In this document: positions 9,217-25,193 of the stretch, piece after piece | Layout: the number at the start of each line of letters is the position of its first letter | Position numbering within the stretch: position 1 is the first letter of the stretch | The notes under the pieces: generated by a model | Told to the model about the DNA's origin: nothing | What the model saw: only the letters and a program-made list of their open reading frames with translations | Databases searched by the model: none | From: Psoroptes ovis | Taxonomy: Eukaryota > Arthropoda > Arachnida > Sarcoptiformes > Psoroptidae | Length of the DNA stretch: 64,000 nucleotides | Reading direction: 5' to 3' | Assembly: GCA_002943765.1 (NCBI GenBank) | Contig: PQWQ01000001.1 | Span: 3,011,501-3,075,500 of the forward strand | Translations under genes and position numbers: made by a program

Positions 9217-10314
9217 TTAGTGTTTTGAAAGCAATTTATTATTATTGGTGGCCAACAATGTCTTTGACAATGTGATAAATGACTTATCCAATTCATTTAA
9301 ATCATCACCAATCGTATTCAATAGTTGGCAATTTGTTTGTAGTAATTTTTGCGTCGACAATAATTGACGAATTATGTGGCTATATTCAATTTCGGCCATC
9401 AAATACGGTGAACATGATAATTTGATTAAATTTTCTTTAAAATGTTCATTACTTTCGCCTTTTTGAAAAGAAATAAAATACATTATCAAAGATTGATTGG
9501 TCAACTAAATCTAGAAAATGAAGTAACACTTACTTAATAATGAATGTAAAAGTCTTAAAATTTGAAAATATTGTTGTTCCAAATATTGAAAATCAAGTTA
9601 AGTAAAAAACAAGATTGATGGAACAAAGAATAGAAAAAATTTGATTTGAATTATAAAATTTGAATCAAATAATCAAAAAATCATCAATCAAACTTACGAA
9701 CTATTATTTTGAGGTCGATGACAATCTGTCATTGTCGTCGATACAGTCATGGAATCTGACAATTTTATTCAGAATAATTTACAATTATGGAAATAAATGA
9801 GTAAATACGATAACTTACCAATTGAAATGGGTCGTTTTATCGTTGTCACACCTTTGAAATTATTATTGCTTGATTGCTTTGATTGTTTACACAATAATAA
9901 CTCATATTGATCATCTTCACTATTTTCGTGATAATTTTTTATTGTCGATGAATTTGTTTCGGCCATCATTTCGGTTATTATTGATTTTTGTTCATCAAAA
10001 TCGTCATGATAATCAATCACTGTCGATGGCAATGTTTGTTTCGCACCACCAGTGATATCGCCGTCATCATTGATGACTTCGATTTGTCCACAATCATCAT
10101 CACCGCCATCATCATCGGATTCGGAAGCTTCACCAACAACAATTATAGCCGATAATTTATTATTATTATTATTTTGATTTTCTTTACGTTTTATCGAATT
10201 ATTGTTACATGTCCTAGATATTTCTTTATCAGTATTATTATTTTTATTTTTATTAATACCTCGACCAAAAATATTTCTACGATGCATTGTTTGATTTGTT
10301 TTCATTATTTTCAA
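9217..10314 (-). CDS. Unrecognised 271-aa protein, 4 exons, acidic/Asn-rich head and helical tail
   Basis: I do not recognise this protein. Exons on the minus strand: 10314-9819, 9755-9698, 9553-9534 and 9458-9217. All have GTAAGT or GTAAGTT-like donors and they join in phase to 816 nt. The third exon is only 20 nt. The N-terminal half is basic and Asn-rich (residues about 1-55) and then strongly acidic (SESDDDGGDDDCG). The middle has a Ser/Thr/Asn-rich linker. The last 80 residues look folded and mainly helical, with heptad-like leucines (RQLLSTQKLLQTNCQLL...LNELDKSFITLSKTLL), compatible with a coiled coil in a multisubunit complex. No signal peptide or membrane segment is seen. The four consistent phases make it a real gene, but the microexon needs transcript support. 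Confidence 0.68.
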
Positions 10315-10792
10315 TGTTCAATAATATTTAAAAAAAATGTTCATCGAAAAAATGTTAAAAAATGTTTTAAAAAATTTATCTTAAGCACTCGCGTATGCAT
10401 ATAACTACGATAATATTATTATTATCATTTCACAATAACAAATCGCACTAAAAAAACGATAAAAACAAATGAGTGAAATATCAAACACAGAAACAGAAAT
10501 GTAAATAAATGAAAATAATTTTAAGAAAATTAATAATAAGCAAATATCATTGAAATTTTCAACTTGAATGAATGTGTGTTTAGTGTTGGGTCATTGATTC
10601 AAATATCATAAAACAAAAGATGATAACAAGATGTTGAAAAATACTTGCCTGAATGGAAATAATAATAATAAAAATAAATTAGATTTTATTGAATATATTT
10701 GTTGTGAAAATGAGAAAAATTTTAATTGAAAGATATTTTTATTATTATTAGTATATCTGTCAAAAAATTTCATTTCAATTCGTTTTGTTGAA

Positions 10793-10819
10793 TTTTTTTT
10801 TTTTTTTTTTTTTTTTTTT
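10793..10819 (+). repeat. Poly-T tract (27 nt)
   Basis: Uninterrupted run of 27 T. It could be a simple expansion or the poly-A tail of an old minus-strand retrocopy, but no retrocopy body was recognised beside it. Confidence 0.85.
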
Positions 10820-13800
10820 GGTACGATTTAATCAATAATAATAATGATGATGATGATCATCAACATCATCATGTCCTGATTAGCTTGACCCGATAGCGAA
10901 AATATGTTTATATTGTTTTGTTATCGACATACATACCACTTTAGAAAATAGAAAAACAAAAGGCGAACAAATCATAAAACTAACACCAATCTCATATTAA
11001 TGATAATGTGATGAAAAAAATTTTCAAAATGATATAAGATCAACAAATGAAGAAAAATGAATAAAGTACATGGAAAAAGATGAAAAATGGTCCAAAGACA
11101 TCTATAAAATCTTAAAAATCCAAGAAAATTCTTACAATTATGGATTTTTTTAGAGAAAAATTTCAAAAATTCATGTTTTTTGTTTACAAACAAAAATCAC
11201 GTGATTTTCCTTTAAATTTTTTGATGGACGAGGTAATCGATTGCATGCGATGATAATCTTCAACAGCCATTTGATTGATTATAATTAATTGAAATTCCAT
11301 TAAAAACTCAGATCAAAATCAACAAAGGAACAATCAAAAAAAGGAAAAAAAGGTTCTGATGCAACAAATGCAAATCATAACAGATTCAAATTTCAAAATT
11401 ATTCCAAAAATGTCCAATTTATTTTGAATTTTTCTTTTTTTAACTTGAAACATATTTTCATCATTGAAAACAATTTAAAATTAATGAAATATGTATAAAA
11501 GGTGATGATGATTACTGATATAAATATGAATTTGAATTTTTTTTCAATTATTCGATTACGTAATTTTATTGAGTGGAAAGTTGTGAATATTTCAAATCTC
11601 AAATACTGAAAAAAAATTATCATTGAATCAAGAGCAATTCATTATATTATTCATTAATTTAAATCATATTTTTTCGTTTGTTTCACTTCGAGACATTTGC
11701 TTGATAACATTTCAGCTTCTTCAGCATCATATCAGCTTTTCAATTGGTTTAGATATTTTCAGGCTATTTTATCTTTGATTTTGAATGTATTTGTAAATGA
11801 GAAAAAGACAAATTATTTGCCAAGGATATTTTTTTTCTTTTTTTTTTTTTGCTTGTCGTTGCTTGTTGATATTGTTGTCGCCGTTGTTGAATAATTTTTA
11901 ATTATTTTTACATCATTTCTCCCAATGATCATTGATAACCATCGTCAAAGATAGTGATGATGATGACGATGATGCCGCCGCCGGTCAACGATGTCCATCA
12001 TCATTTGTAATGAAAATTGTTGGGGAAAATTCAATAAATAATTTCATATTTTTCATTTGAAAATATGTCTCAATAAATGTTTTCATTTATTGTTTCAGTT
12101 TTTTTACATGTTTTAACAGTTTTTAGCTTCGATCAATTCAATTCAATTCTTTTCATTTGTGATTGCATTCAAATCCATTTAGATTGAATTTTAGTACAAT
12201 TTCGATTGTTTTGTTTTTAGTTCAATTTCTCACTTGTCATTTTATGTAATTCATTTTTTAAACTCTTTTATTTCTTGTCATTTTCATTATTATTATTGTT
12301 ATTTATTGATTGACAACATCATGCAGTGATTTTCGCTTTGTTTTGTATTTCAAATGTATCAATGTTCATTGAATGTTGTTGTTCATTGATGATGATGATG
12401 GATAATTTAATTCAGTAAAAAATTCAATAATTCAATTCGTGTTGAATAATAATGAAATGAAATGAAATCAGCTGTCATTTGAATTTGAGAATAAATTTTT
12501 ATCATTTCCATTATGTAATTGTGTATTCACTGCTTTTAAATTGGATTATGATGATGTAGATTTTCATTTCTTTCCTAAATGACTAATGTTGGATGCAATG
12601 AAATTTCATCAAATTGGAAAAAAATCTCGGACATTAAATTTGCAGGGGACGTATCAATACGCGTCAAAGGAAATTTCATTTCTGGTCATTCGTCATATAA
12701 ATTTTTAATTAATGTTCTAATTAATGATTTTTATTCAAAATATCTAGCGACAGACCTTTCAAAAATAAATTTTTTTTTCTTTTACAGGTGTATGGTCATC
12801 AAAATTTCACATTCCATGTCATCGAAATTAAAATGGAGTAATTATTTCCATTAAAAACTTAACGTGGAAATCATTTGGGATTTTTTTCTGGACCAATATT
12901 GATCGATTAAATAATAATTTTAATGCGAAAAATAAAAAATCATTTGTCAAATTTTTGCCATTTGTTTTTCAAATATTAAATGGATTAATAAGGATTTACA
13001 TATAAAAAAATGTATTGACATTGCACATATGCACATTTAAATGATATAATCTACTTTGTGATTTTTTTAAATTTCAATATTTCAAATAATTTTCCATTTT
13101 CATCGATGTAATAATAATTACTGGGACTGAGAAAAAATTGATTGATTAAAATTGATCGAGAAATACAAAACAAACGACATAATTCTTATGTGTTCAGGTA
13201 AAAAAGGAAAATTATTAAAGGTGTTCCTGTGCTTATGTTATGTTAATCATATTATCATTGGCCATTCGCGTTCAGAAAAAAAAATTATTTTCAATTTAAA
13301 AGGCTACAAATGAATGATTGATCGATCGATTCGTTCAAAATCAATCGTTTAATCGCTATCATTCGATGTGAGTGCATTTAAATTGAAATTAATTGCGCCC
13401 ATAAATTTGAAGCTTGAATTTTTTTTTACGAATTTCTTTGAAATGAAATAAAATTTGTAATTTTATACGAATAATTTGAATATCGACAATTCAAATGAAG
13501 AAAAATACGCAATAAGAAAACAATAAATGAATGAATGAATCACTTTAAATCATTATCAAGGTTAAATTGTTTTGAAATTTAATTACAGTTAAATGCAATG
13601 AATTTTGAATGAAAAAACATTTGTATATTTTCAATTTGCGATAATTTATCATTCAATGATTATTTTTCATTGTTGTTGTTGCCTTCCATACTTATTGGTA
13701 AATATTTCATTATAATCAAAACATTATGTTCAAAATTTGAGCTCAAATTTAGATTCAAGTTTCAAATCTTTGAATGCAACCGCAACACTGCCAATAATAA

Positions 13801-16800
13801 TGGGCGATAAACATTAAACGCAAAACACCAAAAATAGCTCTTGAATCATCATTGTTGGTAATAATCAATAAAAATGGAACAAAATCGATCCATATCGTAG
13901 AAAATTATGATCATTTACGTTCATTGGAAAATCATTATCATTTCAAACATTTGAAATTATATTCATGGCTAAATTGGTGAAATATTATTTGTTCAGTTTA
14001 TAAGATTGAAAAAAAAATCAATTTCTAATTTTATGTCAATTGACGCCACCCTAAATATTCATTATTTTTATCATCATCATTATGTTTATCAATAGATACA
14101 ATTAAAGCGCGTAAAAATTTTTCCAAAATTGAAACAAATGAAATTTCAATGTTTCATTTTTCATTGCTGGATCGATTTCAATCAAATTTTTACAAGAAAA
14201 ATTCTGGAACAAAATTTAGTTTATATTTTGACCGATTCAATATTGAAATATTCATCAATTAACATCATTTTTGGCAGAAACAATACATCCATGGGGATAT
14301 ATGATAAAAACATTGACACTACTAAAACTATTGATTGATGAGATTTTTTTTTGTGTTGAATTCAATGTTACTATTTATTAATTTTGAATTAACATAACTA
14401 AAAATATTCAGTGTTAATATTTGGGAAAAATTCAATGATTGATTCAATTGAATTCAATCATTTTGATGCATTTTTTAATTTTATCTTTCATTGATATCAT
14501 CCCAAATTATCATGGAATAAATGATCCCAATGACAACATGCTGCTATTTCGCAATATTAATCTATTTGATCATTGTTTTGTTGCCAAGTTTTTCGATATG
14601 AATTCAATTTAAATTTATATTTTTTTTTTCATTTTTCATTTCATTCCAAAACTTTACCATGTATATTCCTCAACATTATTACAATTATTATTATTATCTA
14701 TTATTTCATCGTATAATTTTCATCATTTTGATTTCACTATTCATGTTCATCAAAGAAAAAACTGAATAATGCAAATCTTTATTATGATCAAGATAGAAAT
14801 GAAAACAAAAATGATGTAAAAACCAAGATAACCACCACCACCACACCACCAACTATGCATACATTGGCCAACCAACATTAACCATTAAAACCACCACCAC
14901 CACCGCACCACCAACAGAGTGATTTTGGTGATTTATCCTTTCATTTTCATTTATCATTGTTGTTACTATGATTCGTACTGTATTTGGACTGAAAATGATT
15001 TGCTTATATTATTATTTCCATTATTTTTGAATTGAGTATTTGTATATAACAATCATCTATAAAAATAAATGATTATAATTGAACAACAACAACAACAAAT
15101 GACAATTTTGAATGACATTTTTTGCTTTCAAAAATTTGAATTTGAATTCTATTTATTTTGAAGCACAAAAATGATGCTTTGAAAATTGAAGATAATTTTA
15201 AACATGTAAAAATAACCACAGTTATTATTATTATAATTTTCATTTTGAATTATTTTTTTGCGTTGGTTTTTCGTTGTTGTTCATTCTATAATAGTAGAAA
15301 ATAATATCTTCAGATTTTATTGAACATTCAATATTATTATCATGATTTTCGTTTTTCGTATTCGTAAACATCATCAATTTGATAATATCCGATGGCATTT
15401 TCTGAAAATATTTGAATAAATAGAATGAAAAAAAAACAATGATCATCATCATCATCATCATCATTCAATTATATCAATGATTTAATGATAATTGTATGCT
15501 GTTTTTTCTATCAATATTATTATTGATGATTGTTGTTTTGGATGATGATGATGATGATGATCATTGATTTGATCAATAATCATCAATCGATTGTACTATT
15601 ATAATCATGATGAGGATGACAAAAAAGAAAAGAGAAAAACAATCAATTGATTTTTGAATATAAATAAATAAATAAATATTCAAATTCAAATAGAAAATCA
15701 ATTTTTGAATTTGAATTGAATCGAAAAAAAATTCAATTACAATTCATAATTTCATGATTGTCTTATCATTACGAAAGACAAAAAAAACCGCTTTCAATAA
15801 AAATAATCAAAATAAAATTATCATAATTCAAAACGACAACATATTGATTTCTTTATTTGAATTTGAGTTTGAATTTGTTTGTATGTTTCCGGTTTTTGTT
15901 TTAAGCTTGATAAAGTATATTTGAATCAAATTATTTTCTTTTTGTTTTTTCATTCTTCGACGATTGAATATTGACCATTCGATTAGGTCAAAGTAAGCAT
16001 TGATTTATTGCCATACTTGTCATCGATCTCCATCATGAAGCTGTGCTTGCCTGTGTGTGTGAATTAATTTATTTCCAATCAATTCACGCGCATTCCCCCG
16101 CTGCTGCTATATCTGCTGCTGCTGATATACCACCCCACGAATTACGTGAAATCAAGGGAAAAAATCAATGAGTCTCACCTGTGATTAGGGGAACAAATCA
16201 TTGATCGAAACATCATCAATACATTATTTTACACAGCATCTTTTAGTCTCCCAAGCCCTTACACTAATCTTGGGATTTTTCTTTTTTCTTTGTTTTTTGA
16301 TTTTTCTACATTTAAGACTGCATGAATGAACGACTAGCACTAATAAATAATCCTAATAAGTCAATAATTTGTAAGTGAATTGATTCATGTTGAAAAATTA
16401 TTATTTCAACCACATCATATGATAAATGACGGAAAGGAAATGGCCAATATATTTTGTTTTGTTATGCCCTAACAGTTTTAATAAATATCATGAGCATCAT
16501 CATCATGAGCATCGAAAGATGATTGAATTTGAAATATTCAAATCGAAAATTTGAATATAAAAAATATGAAAATTATTCAAATTAAATATGAAAATGAATA
16601 AACAAAATGGAATGAGATTTCATTTTCATATTATTCGCATATTATTTATTTATTTGAAACATTGATATTCATCAATTCATGATAATAATAATGTTGATGA
16701 TCATAGAAATGAAAATTATAATTCAATAAATAATTGTGATGATTTCAATTAATAATAATAATGATGGCACATGATTTCACCTCATAAAATCATTATTCTC

Positions 16801-19800
16801 AAAATCATTTGAGATCTTTTCATTATTTTTATTTGTCAAGAAGCACATGTATGTCAGGTTGTAAATTATTATTGAAATTATGATTGCGAAATTGCTAATC
16901 AGATTTCAGTGAAATTAATAATAATAATAATGATAATCAATGACCATCATCATCATAATCATGATGATCAAAATTCATTCAATCATATCAAATTCATTTT
17001 TTTCGAATCAAAATATCCAAAATTCATTTTTGAAATTTTCAATGATTTCATTGTTTTTCAAAATAATGTCAGAATGAAAACAATAATCATAATAATAATA
17101 ATTATTGTACATTTGATACGTATATCAATTTTTGAATATAAATTTTGTGAACATCATTTTCACAATCAAGAAAAAAAAATATTCCTAATTGCAAAACCTA
17201 CAACCGAAAATTATATCCATGGATTAAAGCAGAAAAAAAAAACATCGGTAAAACATCGAAAAAAAAATCAAATCAAAAAAACAATTGTAACATATTTTTT
17301 TGAATGATTATTCATGAATGAAAATTCAAACCAGAAAAAAATATAAGTCAGAAAAAAAATGACAACATAATTGTGTACCATTGATCGAATCAATCGATTA
17401 TTATGGACCGATTATTATCAGATCCTAAATTATTACCTGGTATTGTTGTATTCATGATTTGAATCGGATTCAATTATGTATTTATTCACAATTGGTTCGA
17501 ATAAAAAAAAACACACATAACTGTATAATCAATGATTGTATTGTATGATGATTACGATGATTATTATCTCATTTGAATGAACAATCATTTTTCACTCGAA
17601 GTAATTGTTTGACAAAAGAAATATATGTACCAAAACGAAAAAAATGAAAATAAAAATGACCAGTTTCAAACATAAAATTTTATTTGGTCACTTGAATTGA
17701 ATAATCATGTGAATAATGATGATCGAAATCATAGATGATATTCTTGTGTCCAACGAACATAGCTTTCAATCATTCAATGGTAATCATGGTGATAATGATT
17801 CAATCATTATTTGAATCAATCGCTCTATTTCAATCGGCAGAAAAATCAAATGCAAATTGCATCGCTAATCGTTTCACATTGTTTCAAAAAAATTAATCAT
17901 AAATATCAGTTGGAAATTACAAAAAAATGATCAAAATTACATTATTTTCAGAAACTATTGATTTCATTGTTTGACATTGATACATGACATTTATATAATT
18001 TCTGTGTCCTGATCGAATGTTAGGAGTTTGCAAAAATTTATCACAAATTCAAGTACATATTTAAATGATATAATAATACAAATAATTGATGATGATGATA
18101 CACAAATATTAATGATTGATATATGAATATTGATAATTTGTTGTTGATTGCAGCAGCAGCAGTTGTTTGTTTGTTTGTTCGTTTGCTACAGTTGATGTTC
18201 AAGTCCATCATCATCATCATCTTGAATCATATTCAATCATAAATTTGATTTCTATGATTGAAAATAGTGGTCGGTGATTTTTTTTCAATCAACTCATGTT
18301 TACAAATATTTCGAAACGATACAATTGATATTATAATAAATTAAAAATTTACCATTTACAAACAATTGCAACATTTTTGATTGTATTATAATAATATCTA
18401 AATCAATAATTGTTTGAAAAAAAATATTTTCTACAACATGTATCCCCTATGCATATGTTGAACTAATTATGATTAATTGCTTGTAAAATTTGTATGTAAT
18501 TTTTTGAACTTTGTTCAATTATACATTTGAAGTAATCGATGATTATTATTATTACTACTCATCCATTGTTTTCATAATCGATTAATGTTTGCGCGATTCA
18601 AGTTTAATGTCGTCATATTTGATTTGATGAAAAGACAAACTTTTAATCCAATTGAAATCTGAAGATTTGTTGAAAATTTTTAAATCCAAATTTGCAATTT
18701 TTCAATTCAATTCCAAATTTTATTCAAATATTGAAAGCACAAAATATTCGTAAATTATTTGATTTTATAATTTTTGTTTATTCATGCATAGCCTATGCAA
18801 TATATTACTAGAATTTGAAAATAATTCAGACGAAATTTTTCAATATTTTATGTTAAAATAAATTTATTTTTCTCACATCTAAACAAACAAATCATATTGT
18901 CCCATATTTTGGATCGAATAATTGTAATAATAATGATGAGAATGATTGAAAAAAATATGAAAAATACAAATATTTTTCCATATTTTGTTCAATTGTTGTT
19001 GAATGAATGATTTAGAATCATTATTTATTCAATTTTTGACATTTAAATAAATATTTTTTTTATTAAAGCAAAACAACACTTAACAAACATGGCGACAAGG
19101 ACAAATGTGAAAAAAAATGTATTTGTGTGTGCGTGTGCACACAAATCAATATTGAAAAATAAACAAATAAAAATCTTGTTCAACTTTAAAAAGCATTACA
19201 AAATAAATAATTGGTACATTTTCACAAAGTAATGAGAAGAAAAAAATAGACACAAATCAAATCGATTATCAAGTTTCAATGTGAATATTTTTGTTTTCTT
19301 AAAATGTGCTGAATTTGAAATTTCATGAATTTCGATTCAGTATCCAGCCGAAATAATTTTAAAATCAGTTTTCTTGAAAATCATTTTCCTCAAATTTAAT
19401 TTCAATTAATTAAATTCTGAATCAAATTAAACATTGCGAAACCATATGAAAATTGAAGAAAAAATGGTGAAAATTTTTTTCTTTGTTGTCAAGATTTATA
19501 ATAATTTATCTTGATTTATTGTACAAAATGATTTCTTATTTCTTGATTAAAATCAATTTCGACCAAAATAAAGAAAAAAAATATTAATAATAATTAACTG
19601 CATGACTGAATAACCGGTCTAAATAATGGAAAATCGTTGTTGTTGCTGTCGTTTAGAGCTTAAATGCATTTTTCACGATTACCGATTATTATCAGAATAC
19701 TATTATCTATTATCTTCTCATGTGATAATAATCACCAAAATAACAATTGGTTTTTCCATTGAAATTGAATGAAACCTGTAGAAAAAAATGCAAGATTATT

Positions 19801-22208
19801 CGCTCGAATCGCTATTATATTGTTATTGTTGTTGTTCGTGTATAATTTATTAAATTTAATTAAATACCAGTTATTTAATTACAACATTTGATAGTATCGA
19901 TAGTATAATTGATGAGTATTGTGATTTGATTTAATATTTTGTTGTTGCTTATAGAAATAATGGAATTATGAAAAAGAAAAATTATCAATAAATGAAATGG
20001 AAAGTCGTGAAAAATCCTTCCAATATCCCAAACGCATGGTTATGTTTTTGGCTTCGAACCATATACAAAACAATTGAATAACTGAAATTTCGAAAATTAT
20101 TTATAAATACATTGATTTTATAATTATTATTATTGGTATCGTGTCTTATATCTTCATCGAGATATGAATTGTGAAAAAAAATTTCAATTAACAAGAAATT
20201 ATAGATTTTCAGATTATGTCTTCTAGAATCATGTGACATGGATTAAGATTTTTCTATTTTTGTGACAAAATTTTTAATTCAATGTTAATTCAATCAAAAA
20301 ATGATTTATATTAATAATCTTTTAGATATGAAGATAGATTTTTGAGTAAGCAAACCGAAGCAAAGTAGATCATGCAAAATTATAATATATGTTGGAAAAA
20401 AAACCAACAAACGAGAATCGACTTGTGTTCTTCAAATGTGTTCAATCACCAAGATCATCATCAACAACATAATCCGTAATAATTATGAAAATAATTACAA
20501 GTAAAAAAATGAAAAATTGTTACATTTTTTGTGCATATTTTTTTCGTTGATGACCCTGGCATCCATCACATAGATGCATCTCTCATCATGGTGATCGGCA
20601 ATCACATAAATTTCTTAATCATTTAATTTTAGATTCATCTGCTCATCGACCAAGGTATGAAAAAAAAACATGACCGCTTTACCAATATTTTTGATGCATT
20701 TTGCTGAAAATTTTACACTAAATTTTCTTCAAATATCACAAATCTCCCATCAAATCTAACGAGTTTTTCATTTGAAAAAAATTTTAAATTAATGAATGAA
20801 ATTTGAAGGTCACATCACTAATCAATGAGTCCAGCATCATAATGTCCTGATATTCTAATTTTTTCTTTTTTCTTCATTTTACTGGTGTCTGGTATTTATC
20901 AACATGTTCATAGGTCACTGTGAAACATGAACGAAGAAACATGAAAAAAAGATGAAAATTTTCATATCTTTGATCTTTGAAAAAGGTTTACGGATTTAAA
21001 ATAAGAAGCAAAAAAAAATTGATAAAATATTTTGTTGAATGTCAAACATTTTCTACTCTCTCGCTCTCCTCTGTCTTGGACAGCATCATCATAAATTATT
21101 AGCGAGAAATCAGATTGTGGTGATTGTGTTTGACAATTTCAGGTGATTTCTGGTAAAGAAACAAAGTTTTTTGGAAAAAAAATCAAAATTTTATTTGATT
21201 TATTTTCAAATATTCTCACCAAATAAAGAATGAATGTTGTTTGTTTAGCATTGAATCAAATATTGAATCAAGAAACAGAAATTCATATTTGAAATTGTGT
21301 GTTTGAAATCTTTCTTGAACAATCCAATGATGTCCTGGCACCTTGTAAGCTTCGGAAAAAATTGATTTGATAAAAAATATTTGAATAATTTCATGTTTAT
21401 TTTAAAGATAATAATAATCACAATGATAACCATTGATTATTTGCCATTGATGATCGATAATAATGACAAAAATAGATTTTTCTGGGGAAATAAAGTTCTT
21501 CATATTTGTTTTTAGGCTTTGATTGACACATTTCTCGCATATCTTTTCGTTTGTTTTCATTTTTGATTATCGACTACAAATCCTATGATAATCATTTTTT
21601 GATACAATTATGTCTGGAATCATGTTTTGGAATGGAAAAACTTCAATGTTTGATATGTTGTCAATTTCGATTATATCAAATTTGATGAAGATGAGATGAA
21701 CTGTCGATCTAATTCTATTCAATTTGAAGTTTCTTGTTGAAAAAATTATCGAGGAATCACCAAATGTTGGCTTAACTGCAACAATCACATTTAAAATCAA
21801 TTGGAATCAATCAATGCTTGTTTCCATTCATGGAAAATGCCTTTATTACACAAAGAAAATGAATATAAAAGTTAGATTTTAATAGGTCATTTTGTTAATG
21901 ATAATGATGATCGTCAAAAAAGGTAATAATAATATCAATTATTAATTACAACAAAAAAATTAAATTCCCAAATCAAAATTTTTATTTTTATTTTTTCGCC
22001 AATTTTTTTTTTGATATTTTGATTGATGATTGATCTATTCATTATTATTATTTTGATTTCCATTTAATTTACGAATTATTGTTTTTTCACTTTGTATGTT
22101 TTGATTTGTTTCAAATTCGATTCAATTCAATTCAGTTCAATTCATTTCTGAAAAGAAAACAAAAAAAAAATGTGCCAAAATTTGTAATTGAAATCTAATG
22201 AGCAGCTC

Positions 22209-22227
22209 AAACACACACACACACACA
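22209..22227 (+). repeat. (CA)n microsatellite
   Basis: Short ACACAC run of about 19 nt in noncoding DNA. Confidence 0.8.
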
Positions 22228-25193
22228 TTACCTGGTGTAATGTAATTATTGATTTGATTTGAAATGAAGAAACAAAAATCAAATGAAAAATCGCGTGATC
22301 AACCAATTTAATTGGAATATCTTTGATTGTTTGCAAGTGGAAATTCGATTGATTTTTTTACATCTGGTGAAAAGTGAATTTGTATTTTCATTGATTTTAT
22401 TTTTTTTTTTTCGGTGCAATTTTCAATATCATCAAGTGAAGAAATAAATACAAGCGAAAACATCAAATTATTTATTATGTGTCTAAAATGATTATAATTA
22501 TGATTTTATTACGGATTCAAATTTCAATATTTTATCACTAATATTAACATCTTTCAATATTTTTTTTCATTTGAAATACACTTTTTCTCCGATATTTTGA
22601 TCTGATTTTGATCTAATTTCAATTATTGCATGTTATTATCAGCAATATTATTGAAATCAAATAAAAAAATCATGATTATTCAATCATATTATCGATGATT
22701 TTGATCATCATCGATTCAAAATATTTCATTTGAATCAAATATTTGATTTGATTGAATTTTGATTCGATAATAATTATGTTTATTTAATATATTGATTTTG
22801 TTTCAACATATAAAAATATAATGTGAAATGATTATTTATAGAAATTTATTTGTATTGATTTTATGAATTTTGCTTATTAATTTCATATTTTTTTTGTTAG
22901 GGTTCTTATCATCATTATCATCATCATCATTACATTATTATGATCATTATCATTAACAACTTGATTTTGTGTTTATTCTTATTTCAATGATCCAAATATT
23001 TTTTCATTTTTTTTGTATATCAAAGATCAATTATCAATCGATTGATCAATTTATCATCATTAATTTTGATGTTATTATAATCAAATATAGAAATTTTTGA
23101 TGATCAAAGTTTGTATTTGGTTAATATTTTCTCTTCCAAAAGAGGATTTCGGGCAAAATTATAACAATGACCGTTAGCCGGTCAACTGTCGGGTAGAAAA
23201 GAAGAGAGTTGTGTTCATATTTGATGGTTCATTTTTGAGAAAATATTCGAGCATTTTCTTGATCAAATATGAATAAATTTAAGAGAAAAAAATTCCCGAA
23301 CATAAAAAGTTGTCTAAAAATATCTTTTTGGTAAAATTATACCAAACATTTTGTGGTGAATATCAACATTGAAAAGAAGGGGTAAAGAAGAAGGAAAAAT
23401 TTTCCCTTTTTGAAATTTTCTCCAGATCTCCGCTTAAATCAACATTTTTAGTATTATCATAAGGGGGACAAATCATCATCATCATGACCATCAACCGACC
23501 AACTCGAATACCTCAAACACTTCTGGAGGCTATTCATGTTTATGCTTGTTTTGCTTAATTTTTTTCTTATTTCTAAACCATGAACATGTTTGGAATTTCT
23601 TGTTTTTATTCGCCATCATCATCATTATTATTCAATCACATATCATCGGTTATATATTCGGTTAGATCGGTCAGTCGGTCACTGGAGGAAAATAAATTTT
23701 AAAGTGAAAATCGATACTGATGTTCTTGTAATACCTGCTAAAACCGGCTAGTTTCTCTTTCAACATCATTAATAATTATTATGGAAAATATTATTATTTC
23801 GATATGCTCAAGTTTTACTTGAATAATTCAATAAATTTTTGTTTTTTTCTTATTTTTTCTTAAAATTGAAATGAAAAACATTGCCTAATTCGGTTATATA
23901 CACAACATACTTTGGCGCTGTTTCATTCATTTATTATTTCTGTATCATGAAATAATTCATTGATTTGGCCAACACACAAACAAATAAACAATCAATTTCA
24001 CTTGTCTAAGAGTTATGTATAAACCAAAAATGATTGAAATTATAAAATCAGTGATATTATTATTATTAAGATCAAAATGAAATGAAATGGAATGCTTCAA
24101 ATTGACAGCCAAAAATTATTTCAAATTTTTTTGCCTATTGATTTGCCTTCAATTACTTACTCTTTATCTTTGCGATCAATATTTGGCCATCTTCGTTTGC
24201 CACTTATTCACTTGGATATTCAATTTTTCTGTTTCTTTATTTTTTACCTTTTACTTAACATAATTTTTTCATGAATGCACTTTTCATAAATTAATTGATT
24301 CGACACGATAAAATGGTTTGTTTTTTTTCAACTTCTTTCAATCAATTTCTTATTCCAATTTCCAATGTGTTTTTTCTGATTTGTTTGTTTGAAAAAAAAA
24401 CGAATTTTCGAAAAATTTGTTTCGTTTACAGAAAAGGAATGTCAATCTTCCATATTTGTATTTATGATAATAAAGATAATTGTAACAAATAAATACAAGA
24501 AAACAAAAATAAAGGTTATACATGTTTTTTTTGGCTTATCATTGATCATCATTGATAATGGAAAACAATAACAAATATTGAAATCTCAATTCAGATTTCT
24601 AGTGCATTCGAAACGTATAAATAAACCATTTTTTCGTAAAATTGGTCATATTTTTTTCAACAAAAAAATTGACACAAGACAATAGACTTTTTTGAAAATA
24701 ATATTATAAATAGGTCTTTGGAAGAATCAAACACCAGAAGTCATTTTCGAAACTAAATTTCTCAAAAATCTCCAATCGTTTCGCTTAAAACAAAGAAAAA
24801 TATTTTTCAAAAATAAAACAATAGCAGTTCAATAATCAATAATTTTTGATTAGTATTTGTTATTATTATTCCAAACATAATAGAAATGTATGAAATCAAA
24901 ACAAAAACAAAACAAAACTTGAATCATTATCAATCATATTTGTTTGTTTGCAGAGAAAAAAATAAGAAAATGAAAATAAATTTAATATCAAAGATTTGGT
25001 TGATTAAGTTTTAACAGATTGATTGGTTGTATAACAACTAATAACTAATGGAACATCATCATCATCATCATCATTCATATGTTATTTTAATTCTTGGAAG
25101 AGTAAAAATATTCTTAGGATCAATCAAATTTAGAGAAAAAATTGAAACATCGACATGGCATTATAATGCTAATAACATCAATATAAAATATTA

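Larger units (their letters stand above)
10315..25193. other. Gene-poor AT-rich region
   Basis: No coding exon could be supported on either strand. The region holds many short microsatellites: TGATGA runs (for example 10845-10870 and 15434-15465), CCA-rich stretches at 14830-14930, GCTGCTGCT-type repeats at 16100-16125 and CAGCAG at 18150. Long poly-A/T tracts are common. Slightly GC-richer islands without coding signal lie near 11940-12000, 15990-16260, 20560-20610 and 23150-23550; they are candidates for regulatory DNA or old repeats. Short open frames here are dominated by Phe/Ile/Asn/Lys and look random. Confidence 0.5.

Noticed and set aside
12579..12854. 91-codon + strand open frame
   Set aside because: Composition is like translated AT-rich noncoding DNA, with no motif, splice context or neighbour to support it.
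16909..17307. 132-codon + strand open frame
   Set aside because: Made largely of AAT/ATC repeats read as Ile/Asn/His runs; no domain.
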